Counted from the stretch's first letter, positions 40,832 to 53,151 are shown. The stretch: 64,000 nt of DNA from Sulfurimonas sp. (GCA_030949825.1 JAUZSC010000019.1:44751-108750); one strand, 5' to 3'. Notes: generated by a model not told the origin, from the sequence alone. Numbers and translations: made by a program.

Positions 40832-41471
40832 CAAAGTAGCGCATATTAATATTGGCTAGTGCATCAGCCCATGCGATATAGGTGATTTTGCGTCCCTGTT
40901 GAACGTATATATGATTGTTTAAAAAGTAGTGATCGAGTATATCTTCTATTTTAGTGTCTTTGGGAACTGTAACAATCCATACAAAACCTATGGCTTTAAG
41001 TGAAGGTATCTCTTTTGCTCTTCGCATGATATCTCGTAACTCAGTTTCGATAACCGTACTTGTATCTACATCTTTAAATTTAGAAGACTCAATGAGGGCT
41101 TCAAAGTTATCTTCATCTGTTACTTTTTTCCAACGGTCATGTTGGAACTTTTCTTTAAAACTATAAGTATCATCAGGTTTCTTTTTTAAACAAAGACAAT
41201 AGGCCGTCTTGATGGAAGAGGGTACAGTAAGTTGTAGATGCTCTAATTCTTTTTTAGTATAGTCATTCTTAGAAAAACCGTCTTCATTAAAAAAGTTTAT
41301 GGCTTCTAGATTTTTTAGACTTTCTTCATCGCTTATTCTATTTATCTCATTAACAACTGCAATAGGGTAGTTTGCTATCCATGTCCAAGAACTATTTTTA
41401 GTGAGAAATTCGATTGTTTTTCGGCTGTTTTGTACGCCGTTGTGTATATCACATACTATTTTATTCATCAT
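40815..41471 (-). CDS. Protein of unknown function
   Basis: 218 residues, soluble, mixed composition, with no signal peptide or motif I can name. Distinct stretches are WTWIANYPIAVVNEINRI, TAYCLCLKKKPDDTYSFKEKFQHDRW and LKAIGFVWIVTVPKDTKIEDILDHYFL. It overlaps the convergent GGDEF-EAL gene by 17 bases and the following exported-protein gene by four (ATGA), so the two unknown genes are coupled. Confidence 0.55.
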   Translation of the reverse strand: MMNKIVCDIHNGVQNSRKTIEFLTKNSSWTWIANYPIAVVNEINRISDEESLKNLEAINFFNEDGFSKNDYTKKELEHLQLTVPSSIKTAYCLCLKKKPDDTYSFKEKFQHDRWKKVTDEDNFEALIESSKFKDVDTSTVIETELRDIMRRAKEIPSLKAIGFVWIVTVPKDTKIEDILDHYFLNNHIYVQQGRKITYIAWADALANINMRYFVNTPK

Positions 41472-42043
41472 TTGCTTTTTTTCCTATCAAAGTGATAAAT
41501 AGAACTTATTTTTTTTGGTTTTTTATCAGCCCAACTTAAATAAGAACTTTTTAAATGTTGTCCATTTTGCGTAATCTCATGGATGATTGTATGTACATGG
41601 TCTTCATCTGATTTACATACTTCTGTATTCATGTCGCAATCAAAAACTATTCGCGTTGGAGTACTTTCTTTAAGATTTGCAATAAATTCTGGTTGATTTT
41701 GTTTTACACAGTAGTGCGTTGCTTTTAAATCATTGCATTCTATGTCTTTACAGTGGTACATCGTGACCATTTGCTTTTTCGTATTTGGTAAAAGGTCTTC
41801 TTGGATTGTAGAATTTCGTCCAATATTTTTAAAAACCATAGCTGGTATAGACGAACTCCCTACAAGAGATACTAGTGCCTTACTTTTATAAGACTCAGTA
41901 GCGATTTGTTTTTCCGCTGGGGATAAAACCCATTCACCTTTGAGTGTATCCATCCAATCGTATATGTCAAAAGCGTCTGTCTGGGCATGAAGCGTGTGAG
42001 AAAAGAGTGTAAATGTTAGAAGTGTTGATAATATATTTTTCAT
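41468..42043 (-). CDS. Exported protein of unknown function
   Basis: 191 residues with a signal peptide (NILSTLLTFTLFSHTLHAQ) and five cysteines in the mature part (YHCKDIEC, YCVKQ, FDCDMNTEVC), suggesting periplasmic disulfides. WMDTLKGEWVLSPAEKQIA resembles the opening of lipocalin-like exported proteins, but I cannot assign a family. Coupled to the unknown gene at 40815-41471; divergent from thiI. Confidence 0.55.
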   Translation of the reverse strand: MKNILSTLLTFTLFSHTLHAQTDAFDIYDWMDTLKGEWVLSPAEKQIATESYKSKALVSLVGSSSIPAMVFKNIGRNSTIQEDLLPNTKKQMVTMYHCKDIECNDLKATHYCVKQNQPEFIANLKESTPTRIVFDCDMNTEVCKSDEDHVHTIIHEITQNGQHLKSSYLSWADKKPKKISSIYHFDRKKSK

Positions 42044-42116
42044 GATGTGATTATATCAAAATATTTATTGACTGGATAATGTTATAATTTTACTTATATA
42101 ATCACAAGGTTACTCA

Positions 42117-43584
42117 ATGCAAACTAGTTCAACAAAAACTCAGAAATTTATTTTAAAACTTTTTCCAGAAATAATGATAAAAGGTCCTTCAGCTAAACGC
42201 CAAATGGTGGGACAACTTTACACAAACCTCATAAGTATTTTAGAGCGTGTAGACTCTGCTGTAAGTGTGAGAAAGTTTTCAGATAAAATCGAAGTAGTTA
42301 CTCCAGTGGGTGTTGTAAATGAAGTGCGAACATCTCTTTTAAATACTTCCGGGATTGAACAAATACTTGAAGCCTTGCAATTTGATGACATAGACACTAT
42401 CCAAAAAATAAAATCTACTGTTGGTGAGTTGATGATAGATGCACTCAAAGATAAAACTTTTGTAGTACGCGTAAAACGAACGGGTACACACGACTTTAGC
42501 TCAAATGAAATTGAGCGTGAAGTAGGGGGCTATTTATTGGCTCACTCCTCGGCTAAGGGCGTGAGTTTAAAAAATGCGGAGATAACTGTTCGTATGGAAT
42601 TAGTGCATTTTCAGTTAAATATAATTACATCCAAGTATAAAGGTCTTAGTGGTTTCCCTATTGGGACACAAGGAGATATTCTATCGCTTATGTCAGGTGG
42701 TTTTGATTCTACTGTTGCTTCGTATCTTACAATGAAGCGTGGGATTAAAACACACTTTGTATTTTTTAATCTTGGTGGTGTTGCACATGAAATAGGCGTG
42801 AAGCAAGTGGCATTTTATCTTATGGTCAAAGTTTGGCTCATCGCATAAGGTGAAATTTATTACCATTAATTTTGATGATGTTTTAACAGAGATTTTCCGC
42901 TCAACTGCTCCAACTTACATGGGTGTTGTTTTAAAGCGTCTAATGCTTATGGCATCTGAGAAGATCGCAAAGTCTATGGACATAGATGCACTTCTTACAG
43001 GGGAAAGCGTAGCCCAAGTTTCAAGTCAAACTTTGAGAAACTTAGCCATAATCGATCAAGCGAGTAGTATGTTGATTTTAAGACCACTCTCAACAATGAA
43101 TAAGCCTGACATTATGGATATAGCAGATAGTATAGGAACGCGTCATTTTGCGGAAAGTATGCCTGAATACTGTGGAGTGATTTCTCAAAACCCTATCATT
43201 CATGGTTCATTCAAGAGGATTGAAAAAGTTGCAAAGTGTTTTGACTATGAGGTATTAGATAAAGCGGTAGAAGAGGCAAAAAGTATTTATGTACATGAAG
43301 TTGTAGATAACATTAACGAATTAGCACCCATGGAAGTGGTTCAAAACTTAGAGGGTGAGAATCAAGTAGTAATAGATATACGAGCAGAAGATGTTTGCAT
43401 AGAAACTTCATGCGAATGTATTAAAATACCATTTCATCAACTCAAAATTGAGTTTAAAAAACTTCCTCAAGATAAAGAATATTTACTTTATTGTGAAAAA
43501 GGTATTATGAGCCAACTCCACGGGCAGTACTTGCGTGATTCTCAAGGCTGTGAAAATATTCGGGTTTATCGACCTCTTGTTTAG
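42117..43584 (+). CDS. thiI: tRNA uridine 4-sulfurtransferase with rhodanese domain (one frameshift)
   Basis: About 489 residues when repaired. N-terminal ferredoxin-like/THUMP region (RVKRTGTHDFSSNEIEREVGGYLL), PP-loop LMSGGFDSTVASYL, C-terminal rhodanese domain with its Cys in YLLYCEKGIMS. It makes 4-thiouridine at tRNA position 8, and in bacteria with the rhodanese domain also supplies sulfur for thiamine thiazole. An extra A near 42822 breaks the frame; removing it joins VAFYLWSKFGSSHKVKFITINFDDVL. The break is not in a homopolymer. Overlaps the SRAP pseudogene by four bases. Confidence 0.9.
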
Positions 43585-44287
43585 AAAAGTGTCCCTTGCC
43601 TAGGTTCTATCTGGAAATTCTTAGCAATACATTCGATACTGTTGTTTTTTACGCTATTGACTAAATCACTTACGGAGAAGTAGCTTATTTTATCACTTTC
43701 TTGTGGGACAAAGAGTTTATTTAACTCAGCGTAGCTACTTCTATAATCAAGCCATGATTTCCATTGGTGGGACTCAAGTATAACAGGCATACGATCATGG
43801 ATTAGTGCTATTTTTTCATTGGGTCTTGTTGTAAGTAAGGCGCATGTTAGTATGCTTTGCCCCAGTTTATTGTCATACCATGATTCATAAATACCCGCAA
43901 ATGTAAAATAATCCCCACTTGAAGAGACTATAAAGTGTGCTTTACTTTTTTTAGTAGGGGGCATCTTTAGTCCATTCAAAGTAACCATTGAGTGGAATAA
44001 GACATCTCTCTTTGCTTGTAGGCTTCTTTAAAACTACTTTTTTCAAATACTGTTTCACTTCGTGCATTGATTTGCATACTGGCTACGTTGTTTAGCCCAA
44101 GAGGGTATTAGTCCAAAAATGTTGCACAAGTATAGATGTTTAGTATTTGTATAGATAGGTATATTTAATGTGGGAGCAATATTGTATGCTTATTTAAGGT
44201 GCCAATAGTATCGTTAAAGACCCCCAACTGCTTGAATATATCTTGTTTAAAAGTAGAATCCTCAAACATACTCAAGCGCCCAGGCAT
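43581..44287 (-). pseudogene. SOS-response-associated peptidase (SRAP/YedK/HMCES) remnant
   Basis: A full-length but decayed SRAP gene. SRAP proteins crosslink to abasic sites in single-stranded DNA through Cys2, exposed after Met removal. Family segments appear in turn but in different frames: YNIAPT, FGLIPSWAK, INARSETVFEKSSF, ERCLIPLNGYFEW, FAGIYESWY, CALLTTRPNEKIALIHDRMPVIL. At least four one-base breaks separate them, only one at a homopolymer (C5). The N-terminus reads MPGRL where the family has MCGRF, so the catalytic Cys2 is replaced by Pro. Together this suggests genuine loss of function rather than only sequence error. Confidence 0.7.
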
Positions 44288-44321
44288 TACTTTTCTCTAG
44301 GCAGTAAAGCTTGTTATTATG

Positions 44322-44828
44322 CTATCGAGCGCTTTTTTCTTCGCTCTTAGGTTCGCACTTGAAGCCTTTATCTTCAAGTGATTTTACAATCATCAAGATA
44401 TATGACTTAAGGGGCTTACGTAAAGAATCACTGATACCAATCTTAGCTTCGATACTATCTGGAATAATCGCAAAGAAGACTGACTTTAGGCAATGTATTT
44501 TTTTGTAGCTCAATCAAAATTTAGACATCCTAAAACACCCATCTCATCATCATCTTCATCTGTACTAAAACTACGAAATGTGTCCATAGGAAACTGAAAC
44601 ATAGAACCAGGGGCATCTTCCATACCTACAACATCAAGAACAATGATTTCTTCATACTCCATAAAAATATTGAGTAAACTCATTCCCTCTACACCACCGT
44701 GGATGATATCCACATTTGATGGTAAAGTGTGAATTAGATTCAAGATATTTATTTGCATATAAAGCAATACCTTCATCCTTGTGTAATGTATTTCCGATAC
44801 TTAAAATTGCAAATTGTTTTTTATTCAC
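44322..44828 (-). pseudogene. [NiFe]-hydrogenase maturation protease (HupD/HyaD-type) remnant
   Basis: Fragments in several frames fit a hydrogenase maturation endopeptidase of about 169 residues, which trims the large-subunit C-terminus after nickel insertion. N-terminal FAILSIGNTLHKDEGIALYANKYLE (metal-binding GN..DEG), then VDIIHGGVEGMSLLNIFMEYEEIIVLDVV, then PDSIEAKIGISDSLRKPL. It starts at a GTG (44828). Three or more breaks (near 44725, 44515 and 44480) are outside long homopolymers. No hydrogenase structural gene is in the window. It adjoins the SRAP remnant, forming a decayed patch. Confidence 0.6.
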
Positions 44829-44895
44829 GTGCGGTATTTTAACTAAATTTTTCTTTTGTAAAGTATAATGGCAGGAGATTAAATAGGGAGATACT

Positions 44896-45042
44896 ATGAA
44901 TAGACAGGATAAAATTCAAAAACTACACAATAAACGTTTAAAACGTTGCGCGTGCGAAGTTAAAAAACTTCTTCTAAAGCACCTTCATATTTCTAAGGCC
45001 GATAGAGCGAAGAACGAAGCAGAAGAGTCAAAAGATAGCTGA
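44896..45042 (+). CDS. Small basic protein, unknown function
   Basis: 48 residues, highly charged (NRQDKIQKLHNKRLKRCACEVKK and RAKNEAEESKDS at the end), with a CxC motif. The ATG has a good AGGGAG six bases upstream. It lies alone on the plus strand between minus-strand remnants. Composition suggests a nucleic-acid-associated small protein, but this is only inference. Confidence 0.5.
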   Translation: MNRQDKIQKLHNKRLKRCACEVKKLLLKHLHISKADRAKNEAEESKDS

Positions 45043-45044
45043 GA

Positions 45045-45386
45045 CTAGTCGTCGTTATGAAGTGGTCCAGTAGACTCAAACCCAAACTTCATTTTGTTAG
45101 CTATCTCGTCTTGTACTTCTTCCCGATGAGGTCATCAGTTCTGACCTTCTATCTGCTCTAGAAAAATTTCTCTTGCTTTTTCTTGATTAAAACCATGTAC
45201 TTTATACTCTCTATCTGCACCAAATTCTTCTATAAATTTTTCGATTCCTTCTTCCCAAATAAAGGTTAAATCACGTTCTACAGATTGTGACTCTTCTTCT
45301 CCCGGCAAGGTGTAGCTAAATGCCACATTATCTTCATAAGATATAGCAGTAAATGGTTTTTGAGATGCTTCTTCATTACTTGTCAT
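45045..45386 (-). CDS. Small acidic protein of unknown function (two compensating shifts near the C-terminus)
   Basis: About 113 residues. The ATG at 45386 has GGAG seven bases upstream and is preferred over the ATG at 45398. The open part runs to EIFLEQIEGQN, then two UGA codons. Beyond them the sequence continues as a sensible tail (EEVQDEIANKMKFGFESTGPLHNDD, stop at 45045). Removing a T near 45132 and adding a G at 45123-45125 gives QNDDLIGEEVQDEIANK. So the true protein probably extends to 45045. It contains FIWEEGIEKFIEEFGADREYKVHGF; not a recognised family. Confidence 0.5.
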
Positions 45387-45525
45387 TAGTTTCTCCATGA
45401 GTAAAATATTAGTTTTCTAGAGTTATAGCAAAAATAGCTGTAAGTTATATAGATTTTTATACTACTTTTTCTAATTAAATGTAAATAGTATTGTGATGAG
45501 TTAGTTTATTTTTTATTAAAAAGTT

Positions 45526-45625
45526 TTATTTAAACTTTTTAACAAGTAAAATACCAACAGCCACAAGAATAAATATAGCAGCTACTGTTACTGCTATAAA
45601 TGTTAAGGAAGTTGGCTCTGAAAAG

Positions 45626-45633
<8 letters not shown>
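45526..45633 (-). CDS. Small single-span membrane protein overlapping the ileS stop
   Basis: 35 residues: a polar start (MPNFSEPTS), a membrane helix (TFIAVTVAAIFILVAVGIL) and a basic end (LVKKFK), giving a clear N-out/C-in topology. Its ATG overlaps the ileS stop region by eight bases, which suggests translational coupling. Too short for family assignment. Confidence 0.5.
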
Positions 45634-48651
<3,018 letters not shown>

Positions 48652-48730
48652 TTGCCTCAAAATTGTATAAAAGTTTTGGATTATATCTTTTATACTGTTA
48701 AGAAGTACTTATAATTTTTTGATAGATTTA

Positions 48731-49105
48731 TTAAAGTAAGTTGATAAGAATTAAACTCCAAGTCGTCACAAAAACTATGATACTTAAAAAAACTATACTG
48801 CTACCTACATCTTTAGCACGACCAGCCATTTCGTTGTGTTCTAGAGTTACTAAATCAACAACTCTCTCAATAGCACTATTTATAGTTTCAGCTATGAGCA
48901 TTCCCATTAATGAGGTAAACATCAAAATTTTGTTTGTTAAATTAGCGTCAATAATAAAAAGAGTGGGTATTAATAAAATCACTATAATTAACTCGATTTT
49001 AAAAGATGTTTCTGTCCCAATTAAGTCTTTAAAACCTTTTAATGCGTACGTCGTATTTTTATAAAAGTTATATTTTGGTTGGTTTCTCAAGCGTTCCCTT
49101 TGCAT
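48731..49105 (-). CDS. dgkA: Diacylglycerol kinase
   Basis: 124 residues with the DgkA fold: YALKGFKDLIGTETSFKIELIIVIL, then the catalytic signature MLIAETINSAIERVVDLV and EMAGRAKDVGSSIVFLSIIV. Three membrane helices. It recycles diacylglycerol to phosphatidic acid, consistent with the neighbouring phosphoglycerol/phosphoethanolamine-type transferase, whose 3' end it overlaps by 38 bases. Confidence 0.93.
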   Translation of the reverse strand: MQRERLRNQPKYNFYKNTTYALKGFKDLIGTETSFKIELIIVILLIPTLFIIDANLTNKILMFTSLMGMLIAETINSAIERVVDLVTLEHNEMAGRAKDVGSSIVFLSIIVFVTTWSLILINLL

Positions 49106-51024
49106 TTTTGTAGAGTTTTTTCTGATATAGATAATCTAATGTTAGCACAAATGCTAAAGCATCTTTTTCTAATTCTAAATCATGCTCAATCGCTATAAGA
49201 TGATTGCTTTTATCTAAGTAGGAACTAGGCTTTTTGTACAGGTATGTCAATGCTTCTTTACCTGGTCTAATAACCGCTACTTTATCATCTACTCTAAGCG
49301 CATACGATGTATGAAACTGCATAAATGAAATATTTTGTTTTTTATCACTAAAAATAGAATGTCCCATAATTGGATAGGTCAAATCTAAGCCTATTAAATC
49401 TAATGCTGTTGCAAGTACATCAGCTTGTGTTGTGATTTTATCATAGTGTATTGCTTTTATATCAGAACCCAATATTATAGCGGGTATATGAAACATATCT
49501 ACAGGTACAATATCTTTTCCATATACTCGTACATTATGATCAGACACTATAACAAATACTGTATCTTTATAATAATCCTCTTTTTTAGCTAAACTTATAA
49601 ACTTACCAATAGCATAATCTGCATACTTAACAGCATTTTTAACACTTTTTACAGCAACACCATCTATGAGTTGGATATTTTGCGTTGGATATTCAAACGG
49701 GGAATGATTTGATGTAGAAAACATTACACTTGCAAACTTTTGCTTTGTTTCATACATTTTTTTAAATTCATCATTAGCGCGTGTGACTAAATCTTCATCA
49801 CATACACCCCATGGAGATGTGAAAGTTGGATTTTTAAATTTCTCTTGGTCTATGATTTCATCAAATCCATTTCCAATATACCAGCCTTTCATATTGTCAA
49901 ACCTACTCTCTCCCCCGTATATAAAACTTGTATGATATCCGTGTGGTTTAAGCGCATAGGCAAGCGTGAAAAAATCATTTTGAGATTTATTTCTTTTTAG
50001 AACTCCCTTCCCTGGTATGGCAAAATTTCCAGCTGTAAGCCCTGCTAGTCCCCTAATACTTCTTGTTCCATTAGAATATAAATCTTTAAATAAAATTCCC
50101 TCTTTACTTAATCTATTGAGGTTGGGTGTGATGCCTTTTTCACCACCTATAACTTCAACAAACTGATAGCCTATACTTTCTTGTACAAATATAACTAGAT
50201 TTTTCGATTCTTTAGTTTTAAAGTGACTTTTTTGCAGCCTGGACATTGGAAAATTATTATCGATACTCTTTATATTTAGCCGAGTTTGAACTCTTAAAAT
50301 AGCTTCTTTAATATCCATATGTCCATACTGTGCAAGTGTATTTTTCTTTGTATTATTATATATAGCATATACGATATTATAGGGAGAGTTCTTTGTTATT
50401 TCATTTACCATTCTATTTGTTGTATACATGGCATCTGATGAGTTGGCAGGTCTATGCCCAAATGATGACCTAGCTCCAATAAATAAAATGAGAAACAGTG
50501 GTAGGAAGAGAGCTATTCTTTTTACATAACTTGTCTCAAAGGCAGCTAGAAAATCATTTTTAAGGTACTTCATATAGAGATAAATAAATGAAATAATCAT
50601 AATGATTGCTATAAGAAGTTCAAGTTTATACTCTGCGAATATCATTGAAAAGACTTCTCGTGGATAAACAAGGTACTCAACAAAAAAGATAGTTTGGTCT
50701 GACATCGTATTGGGCAATAAAAGGGAAGGTTGCATTTTCTATATAAATCATCATTGATAAAACTATTAGGAAATAATATTTTAGCAATGTATTAACAATA
50801 TTTTTTATTTTTTTTGGGCTAAAAGATAAAAGTATGAGAGGAATTAGTAAAAATGCTGATGTTGTTATGGTGTCCATTCTAAGACCATAGATAAATGTTA
50901 GCCAATAATCAACACCACTATCTTTGAAAGTATCAAAGTAAAGGCTAAAAAGTGTTAATCTGGCTATAAAAAAGATAGATATCATATAGATATAGTATTT
51001 TATTAATATTTTAATTATGTTCAT
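49068..51024 (-). CDS. LTA-synthase-like sulfatase-fold membrane transferase (one frameshift)
   Basis: About 652 residues. Five N-terminal membrane helices, then a periplasmic sulfatase-fold domain: VIFVQESIGYQF (metal Glu), SNGTRSIRGLAGL (nucleophile Thr), TSNHSPFEYP, and IVSDHN (metal Asp/His). Members transfer phosphoglycerol or phosphoethanolamine from lipids, leaving diacylglycerol, which dgkA next to it would recycle. The frame breaks at an A6 run (50682-50687); five restores QYDVRPNYLFVEYLVYPREVF. The acceptor (lipid A, periplasmic glucan or other) is unknown. Confidence 0.85.
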
Positions 51025-51039
51025 GCTCTTCTTCTTGAT

Positions 51040-51209
51040 TTTATTTTACATAGAAGTATAACCTGTGTATATTAACATATAACTCATATTTGCTTGCTAT
51101 CTAATTTAGTTGTTAGCTCAGCTTCTAAAACTTCTAATACTACTTTTGCTTTGTACCCTCAAGGGGCAAATACAACTCGGCACTATAATGTTTTTCTCTT
51201 GGTACTCAT
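51040..51209 (-). pseudogene. IS3-family transposase OrfA remnant
   Basis: Short decayed piece of an HTH_Tnp_1 OrfA. An ATG at 51209 with AAGGA upstream starts STKRK, one frame on reads HYSAE, then after about 21 inserted bases KAKVVLEVLEAELTTK, and a third frame gives IASKYELYVN. Together they match the usual RKxYSAEFKAKVVLEVLxGExTxxxIASKYEI order. At least three breaks, no OrfB and no intact ends: a dead fragment. The remaining intergenic sequence to the CinA gene shows nothing else clear. Confidence 0.5.
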
Positions 51210-51406
51210 CTTTTATCCTTCACTTTTATGTTCTTATTTTATCTTTTTTAATAAGAATCTTGTATTAAGTGGTTTATTTTTCTGGGGACATTATACTAAT
51301 TTGGTATGGAATTATTAGGGTATAAATAAAATACTTGCGTTTAAAAGCTTCTTTAAAGTGCTATAATACTTCTTATAATATTATAAGTAATAAGGCTATA
51401 AACAAC

Positions 51407-52495
51407 ATGAAACTAGATCTTCTCTTCATAGGTAACAAATTTATATATAACACAGCACTTAAAGAATATATAGTTCGAAAAGTTGAGCAAAAATGTGATT
51501 TTATAACTTCAATTACGCATTATAAAGAGGGTGATAATTCATTGTTCTTGTATCTTGAGTCAGAGTTAGAGGCTGATAATAAACTCGTGATTGTTACAAC
51601 GAAAAACAACTGTTCTACTGTTGGAAAATTAATATCAACCATTACGAGTGACAATCAGGTTTTAAAAGATACTACCTTAGTTCCATCAAAAGTTCAAGAG
51701 TATGGAGATAGAACATACTTACTTAAGTATAAAGCATCAAGTGTTAATGTAATCTCAATGGATGAGCTTCAAAAGATGCCAGAAGTTTTACTAGAAGTAG
51801 AATCTAATAAAGAGACAGTTCATATATTTAACGAGCAAAGGGACAGTGCTATTGCCTTGTTAAATCCGCTTGCTCAAATGCATGATGTTAGTTTAGATGT
51901 GATAGTCGTTGTAGATGGCTGGTTACAAGTTGATATAAAAAGTAAAAAATATGGAAATATTGCAAATTTTATAGAATCATCCAAGCAGTTGTTATCGCGT
52001 AAATTTATTGCTCATCCAAATATTGTCGCACATATTATTGAAACCTTGGCTCGAAATAATAAAAAAATATCTTTTGCTGAGAGTTGTACGGGTGGATTGA
52101 TGAGTTATTATTTTACCTCGCAAAATAGAGCTTCACAAATTCTTGATGGCTCGCTTATAACTTACTCAAACGATTTAAAAGATAATTGGTTGGCCGTGAG
52201 TCATGACACTTTAGTAGAGTTTGGCGCTGTGAGTGAGCAGGTTGTCCAGCAGATGAGTGAGGGCGCTATGAATGTAAGTCATGCGGATTATGCTATTTCA
52301 GTGAGTGGAATAGCAGGGGATACTGGCGGAACTGATTTAAAACCACTTGGAACAATTTATATAAGTGTACGAACAAAAAGTGAACATAGAGAAGTGCACC
52401 TACAGCTTAATGGTGATAGAAATTATGTACAGCATCAGAGCGTGCTTTATGCTATAAAATTATTACTCTCAATCGATAAAGATATATTTTTTTAA
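51407..52495 (+). CDS. CinA-family protein, nicotinamide-nucleotide amidohydrolase type
   Basis: 362 residues from the ATG at 51407 (an open frame extends upstream without a good start). The C-terminal ~165 residues are a CinA amidohydrolase domain: KISFAESCTGGLMSYYFTS, GSLITYSNDLKDNWLAV, SGIAGDTGGTDLKPLGTIYISV. It recycles deamidated pyridine nucleotides (NMN to NaMN). The N-terminal part corresponds to the MoCF-like domain of CinA but is divergent: I do not see the normal molybdopterin-binding motif. It lies just upstream of the tRNA cluster. Confidence 0.85.
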   Translation: MKLDLLFIGNKFIYNTALKEYIVRKVEQKCDFITSITHYKEGDNSLFLYLESELEADNKLVIVTTKNNCSTVGKLISTITSDNQVLKDTTLVPSKVQEYGDRTYLLKYKASSVNVISMDELQKMPEVLLEVESNKETVHIFNEQRDSAIALLNPLAQMHDVSLDVIVVVDGWLQVDIKSKKYGNIANFIESSKQLLSRKFIAHPNIVAHIIETLARNNKKISFAESCTGGLMSYYFTSQNRASQILDGSLITYSNDLKDNWLAVSHDTLVEFGAVSEQVVQQMSEGAMNVSHADYAISVSGIAGDTGGTDLKPLGTIYISVRTKSEHREVHLQLNGDRNYVQHQSVLYAIKLLLSIDKDIFF

Positions 52496-52512
52496 ATTTA
52501 AGGTGAAATGTA

Positions 52513-52541
52513 TTGACAATTAAAACCATTTTGCCTATAAT
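52513..52541 (+). promoter_or_regulatory. Consensus sigma70 promoter of the tRNA cluster
   Basis: TTGACA (52513-52518) and TATAAT (52536-52541) separated by exactly 17 bases, ending 28 bases before the first tRNA. Both boxes match the consensus perfectly, unusual in Campylobacterota, where -35 boxes are poorly conserved, and fitting strong stable-RNA transcription. Confidence 0.8.
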
Positions 52542-52569
52542 TTCGTCCTCTTAAAGATTTGGAGAAAAT

Positions 52570-52645
52570 GTCTTGTTAGCTCAGCTGGTAGAGCACGTCA
52601 CTTTTAATGATGTGGCCGATGGTTCGAATCCATCACAGGACACCA
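52570..52645 (+). tRNA. tRNA-Lys(UUU)
   Basis: 76 nt cloverleaf with encoded CCA. Acceptor GTCTTGT pairs with ACAGGAC; D-arm GCTCAGCTGGTAGAGC; anticodon loop CTTTTAA (anticodon UUU); T-arm GGTTCGAATCC. First gene after the promoter. Confidence 0.97.
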
Positions 52646-52663
52646 TTTATTACAGTTTTAAAT

Positions 52664-52739
52664 GGGCGTTTAGCTCAGTTGGTAGAGCGCTACCCTTACA
52701 AGGTAGATGTCACAAGTTCGAGTCTTGTAATGCCCACCA
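52664..52739 (+). tRNA. tRNA-Val(UAC), copy 1
   Basis: 76 nt with encoded CCA. Acceptor GGGCGTT pairs with AATGCCC through G-T pairs; anticodon stem CTACC/GGTAG with loop CTTACAA (anticodon UAC). Differs from copy 2 by one base, near the variable loop (AGATGT versus AGACGT). Confidence 0.97.
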
Positions 52740-52758
52740 TTTAAAATATAATATAGGT

Positions 52759-52835
52759 GCGGTGGTAGCTCAGTTGGTTAGAGTACCTGCCTGTCACGCA
52801 GGGTGTCGAGGGTTCGAGTCCCTTCCACCGCGCCA
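52759..52835 (+). tRNA. tRNA-Asp(GUC), copy 1
   Basis: 77 nt with encoded CCA. Acceptor GCGGTGG/CCACCGC, anticodon stem CCTGC/GCAGG with loop CTGTCAC (anticodon GUC). Identical to copy 2. Confidence 0.97.
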
Positions 52836-52936
52836 CTTTTTTGTTTATTTGCACTTAAGCTTTCAGCTCACATACTTAATGTATGCTTCGCTAAAACCTT
52901 TAGCACAACTAAATCAAAAAAATTCAACTTATTAAT

Positions 52937-53012
52937 GGGCGTTTAGCTCAGTTGGTAGAGCGCTACCCTTACAAGGTAGACGTCACAAGTTCGAGTCTTG
53001 TAATGCCCACCA
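52937..53012 (+). tRNA. tRNA-Val(UAC), copy 2
   Basis: 76 nt with encoded CCA, same anticodon loop CTTACAA. Separated from tRNA-Asp copy 1 by about 100 bases holding no gene that I can see. Confidence 0.97.
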
Positions 53013-53044
53013 TTGATAAAGCCTTTCGTTTGTGAAAGATCAGT

Positions 53045-53120
53045 GACCCTTTCGTCTAGTGGCCAAGGACACTATCACTTCATGGTAGGAACAGAGGTTC
53101 AAATCCTTTAGGGGTCGCCA
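53045..53120 (+). tRNA. tRNA-Glu(UUC)
   Basis: 76 nt with encoded CCA. Acceptor GACCCTT/AGGGGTC, anticodon loop ACTTCAT (anticodon UUC), D-arm GTCTAGTGGCCAAGGAC typical of tRNA-Glu. With GatCAB in the genome this class may also be the substrate for Gln-tRNA formation. Confidence 0.96.
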
Positions 53121-53151
53121 AATTTTGGTGTTTTTCTTTTATAATATATGC

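Noticed and set aside
45119..45135. UGA readthrough or selenocysteine in the 45045-45386 gene
   Set aside because: Two adjacent UGA codons and no selenocysteine context; a compensating indel pair explains the downstream frame more simply.
52573..52935. 120-residue open frame through the tRNA cluster
   Set aside because: It runs through three well-formed tRNA genes and has no protein features; a shadow.
52836..52936. A gene or further tRNA between tRNA-Asp copy 1 and tRNA-Val copy 2
   Set aside because: No cloverleaf and no ribosome site with an open frame; only AT-rich spacer with a weak short inverted repeat.
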